A DNA stretch of 32,475 nucleotides from Stenomitos rutilans HA7619-LM2 (lineage in GTDB: Bacteria > Cyanobacteriota > Cyanobacteriia > Leptolyngbyales > Leptolyngbyaceae): assembly GCA_019358945.1 (NCBI GenBank), contig JAHHIE010000070.1:1-32475 (forward strand). The letters run 5' to 3'. Made by a program: the position numbers and the translations under genes. The notes under the pieces were generated by a model. That model searched no databases. It had not been told where the DNA came from and worked only from the letters and a program-made list of their open reading frames with translations. This document shows, one piece after another, positions 17,651 to 27,692 of this stretch (positions within the stretch are counted from its first letter, which is position 1; each line of letters begins with the position of its first letter).

Positions 17651-17761
17651 AGGACTTACGCATTTGCCCCCCAAAACCCCAACTTTTGGGGCTTTAATTG
17701 GCTCGGTTCCTCCAGCATTGGGGGCTAGGGGGCGAAAGATGACCGCTTTTGCGTAAGTCCT
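17651..17761. mobile_element. 111-base MITE with 12-base terminal inverted repeats and 7-base target duplication
   Basis: Ends AGGACTTACGCA (17651-17662) and TGCGTAAGTCCT (17750-17761) are perfect inverted copies. AAAAATT directly flanks both sides (17644-17650 and 17762-17768), as expected of a target-site duplication. The interior has further pairing (CCAAAA with TTTTGG around 17671-17690) and no gene. The same terminal sequence starts the partial IS at 32351, which suggests that such an IS supplies the transposase. The element sits between two stretches of GGCTGA/AGTCTAAA short repeats. Confidence 0.85.
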
Positions 17762-17821
17762 AAAAATTTAGCCTTTAGACCTCAGCCTTTAGACTTGTCT
17801 TCTTTAGCGTTTAGCCTTCTC

Positions 17822-18727
17822 CTAGCTTTTCCGCGTCGGCAGCTTTAGCACTTTTTTCACCAGTTCAGGAATCTGCCAGGGGCGATCGGCAACGGGAATT
17901 TTGGCTCGTCGGAACGCATTAATTTTGCTATCTGCAGTGCCAACTTCGGTGCCGAGTTCAGCAATTTGAGAATTGATAATGGCTCCTGCATGCCCCATCC
18001 GTCGGCCTTTGGGTGCAGTGCGCCCCGCAACGTAGGCAATGACGGGTTTATCGATCGCCTCGGCAATGTAGTGCGCAGCAGCTTCTTCGCTATCGCCCCC
18101 AATTTCGCCTACCAGTACAATCGCTTCTGTGCTGTCATCTTCGTCTAGAATTTGTAACCATTGAGGGAACGAGGAACCGACAATCGCATCGCCGCCAATG
18201 CAAACGCCGATCGATTGCCCTAACCCTGCTTGCGTTAGCTCTAACGCAATTTCGTAGGTAAGCGTACCGCTGCGACTAATTAAGCCAACGGGGCCAGGGG
18301 TGTAAAATTCACCCGGATGTAACCCCAGTAATAATTGACCAGGCACAATAATGCCAGGACTATTCGGCCCAACCACCAGGGTTTCAGTTGCTTCGGCCTT
18401 GCGTAGTAAGCTCACCATGTCCAACGGGGGAATGCCCTCGGTGATTAGAACGATCTGACGAATACCCGCCGCGATCGCTTCCAAGGCTGCATCCAAGGCT
18501 GCATAAGGTTGCACAAAAATTACGGTTGCATCAATCAAGCCAACAACCGACAGCGCTTGCTCAACCATGTCAAACACCGGAATGCCCTGTTGAATTGTGC
18601 CACCATAACCGGGGCTAACACCTGCAACAACTTGAGTGCCATAGGCCAGCATAAGCGGCGCATACGTTGCACCCAGTGGTTCCGTAATGCCCTGGATAAG
18701 GACTTTGCTATTAGGTGTGAAATTCAT
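17822..18727 (-). CDS. sucD: Succinyl-CoA synthetase alpha subunit-like protein
   Basis: CoA-binding and phosphohistidine-carrying subunit of an ADP-forming acyl-CoA synthetase; in the pathway it interconverts succinyl-CoA and succinate. Starting at ATG 18727 (301 residues) the Rossmann-type CoA domain covers residues 5-125 and the ligase domain follows. The phosphorylated histidine is visible as His246 in GHAGAI, the same number as in E. coli. The loop usually written GPNCPG is GPNSPG here (120-125). No beta subunit (sucC) is adjacent, so the partner must be elsewhere or the protein may act in a variant role. The in-frame ATG 18754 would add nine unconserved residues. Confidence 0.85.
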   Translation of the reverse strand: MNFTPNSKVLIQGITEPLGATYAPLMLAYGTQVVAGVSPGYGGTIQQGIPVFDMVEQALSVVGLIDATVIFVQPYAALDAALEAIAAGIRQIVLITEGIPPLDMVSLLRKAEATETLVVGPNSPGIIVPGQLLLGLHPGEFYTPGPVGLISRSGTLTYEIALELTQAGLGQSIGVCIGGDAIVGSSFPQWLQILDEDDSTEAIVLVGEIGGDSEEAAAHYIAEAIDKPVIAYVAGRTAPKGRRMGHAGAIINSQIAELGTEVGTADSKINAFRRAKIPVADRPWQIPELVKKVLKLPTRKS

Positions 18728-19013
18728 AGCCGCTGATGATGGAGACGATCGCACCGCAGAAACCCAATACTATCTAGAATGCACAAGAAAAGCGAACTTC
18801 GCTGCTACTCAAGTAACAGAACAAGACATTCTGGTACAGGGTACTTGAAGGTAGGAGATTATCCAGGCATGGTCTGGCGATCGACCTGTAAGCACGCCAT
18901 ACGGCACCAAATGCCTCCTCAAAGAATGCCCTAATCATCCACCTTATAGACGCAGCTAGCAAACTTTTCGAGAACCAGACTTTGCTGAGCCAACCCCGAT
19001 GGTCACTACTTGA

Positions 19014-20420
<1,407 letters not shown>

Positions 20421-21315
20421 GGGTCACCGTAAGGAGGCTATATTCGGGGCAGGCGATCCAGTTGCCTGAAAACAGCGGTTCAGAAGCGACCAGCACCGCT
20501 TGCGGAAAGAGTGGATCGTCGCGTAACCAGTAAAGTGATGGGGCGCTAGAACGATTTGCACACCGTGAGGCAACTAGCTGCCGCCCATCACTAATGATGA
20601 GATTGGCAGAAAACCTGGTCTGGTACTGTTGCCCCAGATGAAATAACGTCGTGAGCGTTTGATGCATCGCATCGACCAGGGCGATCGCAGGATTAGCTTC
20701 TAGCGCATCAACGATCAGGGCAAAAATGTGTTCAGAATCTGTACTGCCTCCAATCGATTGATAAGCAACGTCGTTCAGTCGATCGCGCAGTGGTCGATAA
20801 AGCGTTTGCCGGAAATTTTCAATGTAGCCATTATGAACGCCTAAGATGAGACCATGCTGAAAAGGCTGGCAATTGCTAAGGTCGATCGCCTGACCAGGCG
20901 TAGCACTGCGGACATTCGCTAAAACACATCTCGATTCCACATAGCGGCTGAGGCTGGGTAGATTGACATCGCTCCAAATCGGTAGCGTATTTTTGTAGGT
21001 AAACGGCTCAACGTCCTGCTGCGGGTGGTACCAGCCCAGCCCAAATCCATCGGCATTGAGTAACCCAGCCGTCATCTCGCGGGGCTGGTAACTTTGCACA
21101 ATCAGCGAATGCTCAGGCTTCGTCAGCAGGCGATCGATTTGCACTGGCGAGCCAAGATACCCCATTAAACGACACATTTAGACAGCGCTCTTTGAATAGG
21201 ACTTGTAAGGATTGTAACGGTGAGGACGCACCCGCGTCGTAGGAAAGCCATACCAGCACGATTGGTTTTGCTCTATTCTGAGGCATGACATTTTGTGCGC
21301 AATTTTAGGTGGTTA

Positions 21316-21657
21316 ATGATCGCTCAACTTTTTTTTGCCTTGCTGATTCTGACATCGGTTGGACTCAACACCCTGGGCCAGACCTTGCTCAAACTTGGTT
21401 CGGGCCAAAACCCGCTTAACATTTACTTGATAGCAGGCATCGCAGCCTACGGCTTGAGCACCATTTTTTACGTCTTAGTACTGGGCAAAATCAATTTGTC
21501 GATCGCCTACCCAATGGTCATTGGTCTCACCCTGGTAGCAACGACCCTGTGCGGCGCTATTTTGCTAAGGGAAAAAATTCTGACCTTGCATTGGATTGGG
21601 CTGGGCTTAATGCTAAGCGGACTTTCAGCGATCGCCCTAGCCAAGGCCTCATCCTGA
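21316..21657 (+). CDS. SMR/EamA-like four-helix membrane protein
   Basis: A 113-residue protein with four membrane helices (about 2-22, 30-52, 58-79 and 87-106) of the small multidrug resistance fold. In helix 1, where EmrE-type exporters have the essential Glu in AEVIGTTLMK, this protein has LNTLGQTLLK, so the Glu is replaced by Asn. A GQxxxK helix-1 pattern is closer to the ArnE/ArnF lipid-sugar flippases, so carriage of a lipid-linked sugar or a regulatory partner role is more likely than drug export; this is inference, helped by the sugar-nucleotide epimerase next door. ATG 21316 is chosen because AGGTGG lies just before it; the GTG at 21295 would add seven residues. Confidence 0.75.
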   Translation: MIAQLFFALLILTSVGLNTLGQTLLKLGSGQNPLNIYLIAGIAAYGLSTIFYVLVLGKINLSIAYPMVIGLTLVATTLCGAILLREKILTLHWIGLGLMLSGLSAIALAKASS

Positions 21658-21739
21658 CAAAAGGCCATCGCATCCAACCGCCACCGCTACCTCTGACCTT
21701 TTACCTTCTCCTCATCCCCCCTCTCTCCTATCCCCTCAC

Positions 21740-22690
21740 TCACGCATACAGAGATTTAACCCACAGCCATTCCTTTGTTAGCCCTTCTGGCAGCGTGACC
21801 TGTGGCTGATAATCTAGAAGCTTTTGTGCTTTTGAGACATCCGCTGCTGTATGACGCGCGTCGCCGATCGCCGATGGCAGCATGTCACGGCGGAGGGGTT
21901 CACCCACAATCTGTTCGATCGTCGCCAAAATTTCCATTAGTGAGACCCGGCTGCCTCCGCCAATATTAAACACCTCTCCGATCGCCGCTGAAGTCTCTGC
22001 GGCTGCGAGGTTAGCGGCAACGGCATCACTCACAAAGGTAAAGTCTCGTGTTTGCTGACCGTCACCGTAGACCACGATCGAGCCACCTTCTAAAACGGCC
22101 TTGAAAAACTTGTGGAATGCCATATCTGGACGCTGACGAGGGCCATAGACTGTAAAGTAACGTAACACCGTCGTTGGCACACCAAAATTGCGGTAGTAAA
22201 GCAAACAGAGCCGCTCTCCTGCCAGTTTGGTGATGCCATAGGGCGAGACGGGCTGAGGGCAAATTAATTCATGAGTTGGTAACGTTTCGGCATCACCATA
22301 TATAGAGGACGAAGACGCGAACACAAAGCGCTTTAGCTGCGTTGCCTCTTTGGCAGCGTCTAAAAGCACCTGAGTGGCATTCAGGTTGTGTTCGGTATAG
22401 GTACGAAATCCGCTCCCCCAACTGGCACGAACTCCCGCTTGTGCGGCCTGATGATACACCACATCAACACCCGCCAAGAGCGTAGACCAGTCTACCTGCT
22501 GAATGTCTGCTTCCACCAAGTCAAACGAGGGATGCTTGATCAGATGCGACAGGTTTTTGCGCTTTAGCAGCGGGTCATAGTAGTCGTTGAAGTGGTCGAT
22601 CCCAATCACGCGATCGCCCCGACTCAGCAACGCCTCTGCTAAGTTAGAACCAATGAATCCTGCTACACCTGTAATAATGCTGCTAGTCAT
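21740..22690 (-). CDS. UDP-glucuronate 4-epimerase-like extended SDR
   Basis: NAD-dependent sugar-nucleotide epimerase for cell-surface polysaccharide precursors. The NAD-binding loop GVAGFIGS (8-15), the serine cluster ASSSSIYG (125-132) and the catalytic Tyr151/Lys155 in YGITK are intact. The block HQAAQAGVRASW (80-91) and the NHFNDYYDP-like segment DHFNDYYDP (32-40) are typical of UDP-glucuronate 4-epimerases; UDP-glucose 4-epimerase or a dehydratase is less likely. At 316 residues it is slightly short for the family but both ends look complete. It converges on the SMR-like gene with an 82-base C/T-rich gap. Two matched palindromes lie 44-72 bases upstream of its start. Confidence 0.88.
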   Translation of the reverse strand: MTSSIITGVAGFIGSNLAEALLSRGDRVIGIDHFNDYYDPLLKRKNLSHLIKHPSFDLVEADIQQVDWSTLLAGVDVVYHQAAQAGVRASWGSGFRTYTEHNLNATQVLLDAAKEATQLKRFVFASSSSIYGDAETLPTHELICPQPVSPYGITKLAGERLCLLYYRNFGVPTTVLRYFTVYGPRQRPDMAFHKFFKAVLEGGSIVVYGDGQQTRDFTFVSDAVAANLAAAETSAAIGEVFNIGGGSRVSLMEILATIEQIVGEPLRRDMLPSAIGDARHTAADVSKAQKLLDYQPQVTLPEGLTKEWLWVKSLYA

Positions 22691-22733
22691 GCTGTCTCGA
22701 TCAATTACGAGTGATCAATTGTTGGGCGCTGGT

Positions 22734-22762
22734 CTTCTAGTAGAAGGTACTTTTAGTAAAAG
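22734..22762 (-). promoter_or_regulatory. Twin 13-base palindromes upstream of the epimerase gene
   Basis: CTTCTAGTAGAAG (22734-22746) and CTTTTAGTAAAAG (22750-22762) are each perfect odd palindromes, differ only in one symmetric pair, and repeat with a 16-base period. The placement before the epimerase start suggests a dimeric regulator's double operator; no regulator is identified. Confidence 0.45.
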
Positions 22763-22984
22763 ATCAAGGAAAGATTTCTTTACAGCGTTTTCGCTGGGCA
22801 AGTTCCAGCTTTGCGCTTACGAGTATGGGATGTAGGGTATCGAGCGTAGTGAATGCCAACAAAAATAGCTGTAAGCCATGAGTGCATTCTCTAAAGCAGG
22901 CGTTTACAGCTTTGCCTCGCATAAATGGAAGCCAAGTGTCAGGCTTAGAAGCTGGATACAATTTGATTGGTTTTAGCGGTTTGG

Positions 22985-23220
22985 TTGACTGACAAAACTT
23001 TTAGCGATCATCTGCCCCGCTCTGCACTCAAGGGGCGGGCTAAGAGAAGAAAGTCCTCTGTAGGCGTTGCATTCCCAAAGGTAGAGGGCTTCAAGCGTCT
23101 TTCAACCCGTTACCCTTTGGGAAGGGAAGCCTGCAACGGGTTTTGCACCGTTAGTCCAGATTTCAATCACGGGTGGGTGAGCAACGGAGCCATCAGCCTT
23201 GCAAAACTCTTGTCAGTCAA
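22985..23220. ncRNA. Candidate structured RNA or RNA-bearing mobile element of unknown family
   Basis: No protein gene is visible. The ends pair: TTGACTGACAA (22985-22995) with TTGTCAGTCAA (23210-23220). Inside, CGTTGCA-TTCCCAAAGG (23065-23081) pairs with CCTTTGGGAA (23114-23123) and, after an 8-base bulge, TGCAACG (23132-23138), a 17-pair interrupted helix. AACCCGTT (23104-23111) can instead pair with AACGGGTT (23135-23142), crossing the 10-pair helix as a pseudoknot and competing with the 7-pair part. Smaller hairpins: GCCCC (23014-23018) with GGGGC (23032-23036), and CCGTT (23148-23152) with AACGG (23183-23187). I cannot match it to RNase P RNA, tmRNA, SRP RNA or a riboswitch. A HEARO/omega-RNA-like remnant of an IS200/IS605-type element is one idea, unproven. 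The strand is undetermined. Confidence 0.4.
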
Positions 23221-23551
23221 TCAGCTCTAGCGGCTCCTGATCGAATGAGGACTATTCTCAAACATGAAAAGTTTGGCAGGCAAGCATTAGGCGTCCCTCA
23301 CTGCCATAAGCAACGCGACATACGGCTTCGCCAGCCAAAGCTTCGAGACAATTCTTTTAATCGCTACGGGTCAATTTCCCACTTTTAGAGGCACATGAGG
23401 CACAGCAGTCCAAATGGGCACTGTTTAGCGTGACATTCGGTAAACCATTCCCTCAGTCCTCGGAAAAATGGTTGTCCACATGCCACGCCCTGACAGCGTT
23501 TGGATAAAGTCGAGCTGAGAAAATTGAGATGTCTAGATAGGTATGCCTGTT
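23221..23551. other. Intergenic region, no supported gene
   Basis: 331 bases between the structured element and the family 2 glycosyltransferase. Short reading frames here do not resemble proteins I know. A GGCTTCGCC-type short repeat lies near 23323. Nothing else is supported. Confidence 0.6.
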
Positions 23552-24439
23552 TTATGCGATATTCTTTTTGCCAATAAAAAATTCAATCAAAGTAACCAAA
23601 AAAGACTGAAACTTTGTTAATCGTTCAAGCAAGTATTGATAAGGCTTGAAATAGTAGCGATACTCTTTTGGAAGTAGAGCCATATGTTTAGATGCAAAAT
23701 AGCGACGAACAACCTTGGACTTTTCTTCGCTTCTAGCCGCTGTACTTAATGAGATCGCTCGAATCCTATAATCAAATAGAATTTCCGGAACATGATAAAA
23801 ACGATATCCCTTCTTAGCGATACTCAGCCACAGATCCCAATCTGAATAGCATCCAAAAGGTGTATTTGCGTCATATCCCCCACATTCTTCCCACGCCGAC
23901 TTGCGAAAAACCGCACATGCATCGATATAATTGTGTCTTACTAGCCAGGCTAGATTGAAATCGGGAACTCTCTGCACACCTCTAAACCCATTGTCAAAGC
24001 TAATGCTACTGTAGTCCAAATTAAAATTTAGAAGTTTTTGTGAAGCGTCAATTCCTTCACCAAAACGCTCAACATCACCATAGACAACAGCAACATCGGG
24101 AAATCTATCTAAGATTTCAACTCCTTTAGAGATATAGGCAGGTCGAAGTAAGTTATCAGAATCTAAAGGCAGAATATATTCTCCACGTGCTAGCTTGATT
24201 CCGTTGTTTCTAGCAATAGCAACCCCCTGATTTGGTTGATCAATCACTCTATAACCATTATTTTTTAGTTCGTTCAGTATCTGGCAAGTCGATGGATCTG
24301 TAGAACCATCATTGACAATAAGAATCTCATAGATAGGATCAGGACAGGCTTCAGCGCTTGCTAGCGCTTCTTTGATAAACTGCCCGTCATTAAAGCAAGC
24401 AACAATAATCGATAGTCGAATTGTTTTTAGGGTATCCAT
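23552..24439 (-). CDS. Family 2 glycosyltransferase
   Basis: GT-A-fold transferase, probably adding a sugar from a nucleotide donor to a surface polysaccharide or lipid carrier in the cytoplasm. From ATG 24439 (295 residues) it starts MDTLKTIRLSIIVACFNDGQ; the nucleotide-binding IVNDGSTDPST (about 40-50) and the DxD-type metal site PLDSDN (around 95) are intact. The acceptor region contains CYSDWDLWLSIAKKGYRFYHVPEILFDYR, typical of the family. The end is basic and hydrophobic (LVTLIEFFIGKK). ATG 24439 has AAAGG 8 bases upstream; a TTG 30 bases earlier is rejected. Base composition is clearly more AT-rich than the neighbours and HIP1 sites are absent, which suggests transfer. It is flanked by long gene-free stretches. 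Confidence 0.9.
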   Translation of the reverse strand: MDTLKTIRLSIIVACFNDGQFIKEALASAEACPDPIYEILIVNDGSTDPSTCQILNELKNNGYRVIDQPNQGVAIARNNGIKLARGEYILPLDSDNLLRPAYISKGVEILDRFPDVAVVYGDVERFGEGIDASQKLLNFNLDYSSISFDNGFRGVQRVPDFNLAWLVRHNYIDACAVFRKSAWEECGGYDANTPFGCYSDWDLWLSIAKKGYRFYHVPEILFDYRIRAISLSTAARSEEKSKVVRRYFASKHMALLPKEYRYYFKPYQYLLERLTKFQSFLVTLIEFFIGKKNIA

Positions 24440-25358
24440 GACGTAACCTTTATTCTCGCCATTTATCAATTCTGAGAAAATAAATACATTCCGTAGAGAA
24501 ATGAGTAATTCATAAAAGCTTCACAAATAAGGTCGCCGTACCGCATAGCTAAAGGTACAGCATTTTTTCGTCGGATGAGGTATCGTATAGTGTCCGAGAC
24601 CCTTACACAGTGAAGCCTATTGAACACGGCATCAATATCAGAACCACTGTGTCAGAACCACTGTGTATGCTTTAAAGCAGTAATAATTTGGCGTAATTTA
24701 TGACATTGGGCTGTGTTCGGTGAAACCAGCATAAGCAGTACAACGACATTTCTAAGAAATACTCTCTAGAGGATGCATAGAAGTAAGTGTTAATTACTAA
24801 GAGTATGAAACTGTGCTGAAAATTTCGTTTTGTAGGTCTTTCCTGAAATATCACTCTCTAGTGACCCACGTTGCTCCTTGCAAGTGGTTCTGGTGTCCAA
24901 AGCGCGCTCTAACCAGATTTTATTAACCTGGCAATCAAAAGTCTGACATGAATTGTGAGGTGCCGTATAGCCTTCGGCATTCAAGAAAAGCGACAGCGTC
25001 ACGCATCAAAACCAAGCTTAAGGGTGCGTAACGATGATGCTCAACACGCCCTACGATCGCAGTATGAAGTAGCCAAAGCCTAAACAACCATTGCTGAGTT
25101 GGATAGATAAGATTGCAACGATCGGAACTACAACCTGAAACCCTTTCAGGCACATTAACTACCGTGAGTTCGTATGAACTCTGTTAAACGTACTTATTAG
25201 GCATATTAGGAGATAGTCAACTTTGAGTTGAAGTTTAGACAGGTGGATGAGTGGCTGTACGAAAAGACTCCTCGACACATCCGCTCTCTACCGATCGTTT
25301 CGATCTTGACAGACTAATGAGAGTGACTGGATAAACTAGTTAAAGACTCGGACGATAG
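24440..25358. other. 919-base intergenic region with repeats, no supported gene
   Basis: Contains a perfect tandem duplication of TCAGAACCACTGTG (24638-24651 and 24652-24665), a degenerate GGGTGCGT...ACGCCCTAC palindrome (about 25021-25055, a common cyanobacterial interspersed repeat) and the second copy of the dispersed repeat at 25216-25316. Candidate reading frames here are short and unlike known proteins. Confidence 0.65.
25216..25316. repeat. Dispersed non-coding repeat, copy 2 (101 bases)
   Basis: Begins GTCAACTTTGAGTTGA (15 of 16 bases as in copy 1) and ends CTTGACAGACTA (identical to copy 1 at 13439-13548). The middle is diverged but keeps a GATGAGT block. The first block forms a TCAACT/AGTTGA hairpin. 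Confidence 0.6.
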
Positions 25359-25658
25359 TTAAGGCTCTGGTTCTAACTTGATCGCTGTACGGAATTGATC
25401 TGATGCATCACAGATTTGGTTGCAGTGACGACACTCGCTAGGAGCATTGCAGTTAGGGCACCCTCGCAAAAACCGTTCAATATCTTCAATATCAAGCGCC
25501 GCAACACCATCAGAAGACTTGTAGCACTTGATTTCAAACGCATTCACTTTCAATGAGCCTTCGTGAGTTGCATAGCATTCTCCACGCTTGGGGCTGAAGT
25601 CTAACTTTAAAGACTGCCAGCACACCTTTTCGAGCAATTTTTCTGAAAGCTTGGTCAT
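25359..25658 (-). CDS. Small protein with two CxxC motifs, unknown function
   Basis: I do not recognise this 99-residue protein. A mixed alpha/beta N-terminus (MTKLSEKLLEKVCWQSLKL, then VNAFEIKCYKSSDG) is followed by CPNCNAPSECRHCNQIC near residues 67-83, which carries two CxxC pairs plus further cysteines and is likely to bind zinc. A helix ALDIEDIERFLRGC precedes it. ATG 25658 is preferred; the TTG two codons earlier has no support. It stands alone in a gene-poor region with about 900 bases free on each side, so expression from its own promoter would be needed. It could also be a remnant of a larger gene. Confidence 0.5.
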   Translation of the reverse strand: MTKLSEKLLEKVCWQSLKLDFSPKRGECYATHEGSLKVNAFEIKCYKSSDGVAALDIEDIERFLRGCPNCNAPSECRHCNQICDASDQFRTAIKLEPEP

Positions 25659-26600
25659 CCGCAATTAACCTTAGTTACTCTGTTGTCGAAACAATGCAAA
25701 CGAGACTGGATATCTGCGCCTATTTGCGCCATTGATGTTCGCTTTACGGGTGCTTACCGATCGCCTCATTGTGTCGGCTTCACCTTACGGCACTACCTGA
25801 AACTAAATTAGCCTGTCGTTAACAGAGAAATACTAGCCGCTTTGCAAACCTATCTTAGCGGCAAAGCGAAAAGGCCGATCTTTCTACGCAAACAAAAATC
25901 ACCCTGCTCTCACCCTACTCACTATTAAGGCTACCCAAACAGTATCATTCACCTTTAGCAAAGCATATGTAACTTAACCTAACCATCATTTCAATTCACA
26001 AGAGCAGCCCAGCCGTGGACTGTCTCGTAAAAATCCAGATGCCACTTAGCTGAAGTGCCAGCGATTGAACGTTAGATTCAGACCCCAGATATAGCCATCT
26101 AAGGTTGCTTGGCGAACGTGTTCTAAAGCAGTCTTCGTCCTCTACACATAAAACCTGAAAAGCTGACTACTGAATGCTGGAGGGGCTAAAGTAGCATACA
26201 TTTCAAACAGACTTCAAGGGTGTCATCTCCTCGTTATGCAAAGCGCTGCACTCTACATGTATGCTGTCTCATTCGAGTGAGAATGATCAGATCACTCCCT
26301 CAACATGCCTTCCCGAAGGGGGATGGATATAATTTTTGATAAAGATAAAGTTGTGTCAGCGAATACATGACGAAGCAGCACTTGACGATAGAACAGGTTC
26401 GGTAATTTCTACCGCGTCCAGAGGGAAGTCCGTCTAGACAAAATGTAAAGTTTCTATTACATTCTTGGCTAAGCATTGCTATTCGTTGCTTTTTAATTCG
26501 AATTCCTGCACTCAGCTCGAAGCTAGTTGACCCAAATCGTTTGCGGTACGGCAAGCCAACGAAGAGTCCTGAGGTTCCTTTTTCCAGGAGGTATTAAGAT
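25659..26600. other. 942-base intergenic region, no supported gene
   Basis: No tRNA, repeat array or convincing protein gene is visible. A short minus-strand frame ending at 26046 (about 30 codons) looks peptide-like but has no start and is treated as a possible remnant. Its right end carries the strong ribosome binding site of the following glycosyltransferase. Confidence 0.6.
26586..26592 (+). promoter_or_regulatory. Strong Shine-Dalgarno for the family 4 glycosyltransferase
   Basis: AGGAGGT, 8 bases before ATG 26601. It is the best ribosome binding site in the window and fixes the start of the downstream gene. Confidence 0.9.
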
Positions 26601-27677
26601 ATGCGGATCGCTCAAATTGCTCCTCTATGGGAGCGGGTGCCACCTCCAAAGTACGGTGGTACCGAACTGGTTGCTTCTCTTTTAACGGACGAGCTGGTGC
26701 GACGTGGTCATGAGGTAACCCTGTTTGCCTCTGGCGACTCAATGACCCTTGCGGAACTGGAAGCGATTCATCCTCGCGCTTTGCGACTTGACAATAGCGT
26801 GAAAGAGTACGGCATCTACGAAATGCTGCAACTCAGCCAGGTTTATGATCGCGCTAATGAATTTGACGTGATTCACTCCCACATGGGCTGTGCAGCTCTG
26901 GCATATGCAAGACTAGTGAAAACGCCTACGGTTCATACGTTACACGGCATCTTTACACCTGATAACGAGCGGATGTTCAAACATGCGAAGGAACAGCCCT
27001 TTGTCAGTATTTCTCATTCTCAGCGAGAGCCAAGACTGGGGCTAAATTGCGTTGCCACGGTCTATAACGGTATTGATACCGACAGTTATACCTTTTACCC
27101 TAAGCCCAGTGACCCGCCTTATCTTGCATTTTTGGGAAGGCTGTCACCTGAAAAAGGCACGCATCTCGCGATCGAAATCGCTCAGCGCACAGGCTGGAAC
27201 TTAAAGATTGCAGGCAAGATTGACCCGGTCGATGTGGAGTATTACGAAACACAGCTGAAGCCACATATCGACGGCACTCAGATTGAATATCTTGGCGAGG
27301 CCAACCACCAGCAAAAGAACGTGCTGATGGGTAATGCTGTGGCAACCCTCTTTCCAATTACGTGGCGTGAACCGTTTGGGCTGGTGATGGTGGAGTCGAT
27401 GGCCTCTGGGACACCCGTGATTGCGATGGAGCTTGGCTCCGCAACAGAAGTGATCAAGCACGGCAAAACAGGGTTCCTTTGTCAGAATGTGGATGAATGT
27501 ATTGCCGCATTAGACCAGGTTTTGACGATCGACCGTCGGGTTTGCCGTGAACGTGTTGTCAACCATTTCAGCGTACAGCGGATGGTTGATGGGTACGAGG
27601 CCGTTTATCAGCAACTCATTGAGGCCCGCTTTGCGAAAAATGGGCATGTTCGCAGTTTGGCGACGCTCGGTAAGTAA
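26601..27677 (+). CDS. Family 4 glycosyltransferase
   Basis: GT-B-fold retaining transferase of 358 residues. The N-terminal acceptor domain opens MRIAQIAPLWERVPPPKYGGTE (the PPKYGGTE block is typical of this subgroup) and includes DVIHSHMG; the donor domain has FLGRLSPEKGTHLAIE (around 177-192) and the EX7E catalytic pair Glu257/Glu265 in EPFGLVMVE. It is likely to act in cytoplasmic assembly of a polysaccharide or glycoside. Start fixed by AGGAGGT 8 bases upstream. It is followed after 58 bases by another family 4 gene, with an intrinsic terminator between them. The long 942-base leader region upstream holds no gene. Confidence 0.92.
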   Translation: MRIAQIAPLWERVPPPKYGGTELVASLLTDELVRRGHEVTLFASGDSMTLAELEAIHPRALRLDNSVKEYGIYEMLQLSQVYDRANEFDVIHSHMGCAALAYARLVKTPTVHTLHGIFTPDNERMFKHAKEQPFVSISHSQREPRLGLNCVATVYNGIDTDSYTFYPKPSDPPYLAFLGRLSPEKGTHLAIEIAQRTGWNLKIAGKIDPVDVEYYETQLKPHIDGTQIEYLGEANHQQKNVLMGNAVATLFPITWREPFGLVMVESMASGTPVIAMELGSATEVIKHGKTGFLCQNVDECIAALDQVLTIDRRVCRERVVNHFSVQRMVDGYEAVYQQLIEARFAKNGHVRSLATLGK

Positions 27678-27692
27678 CGCGTTTGTGATATG

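Noticed and set aside
23041-23060. GAAGAAAGTCC resembling the GAGGAAAGTCC box of RNase P RNA
   Set aside because: The flanking RNase P helices and the conserved 3' partner sequence are absent; the match is partial.
26046-26140. Minus-strand peptide-like frame ending LNLTFNRWHFS
   Set aside because: No start codon, only about 30 codons after a stop, and no family recognised; at most a remnant.
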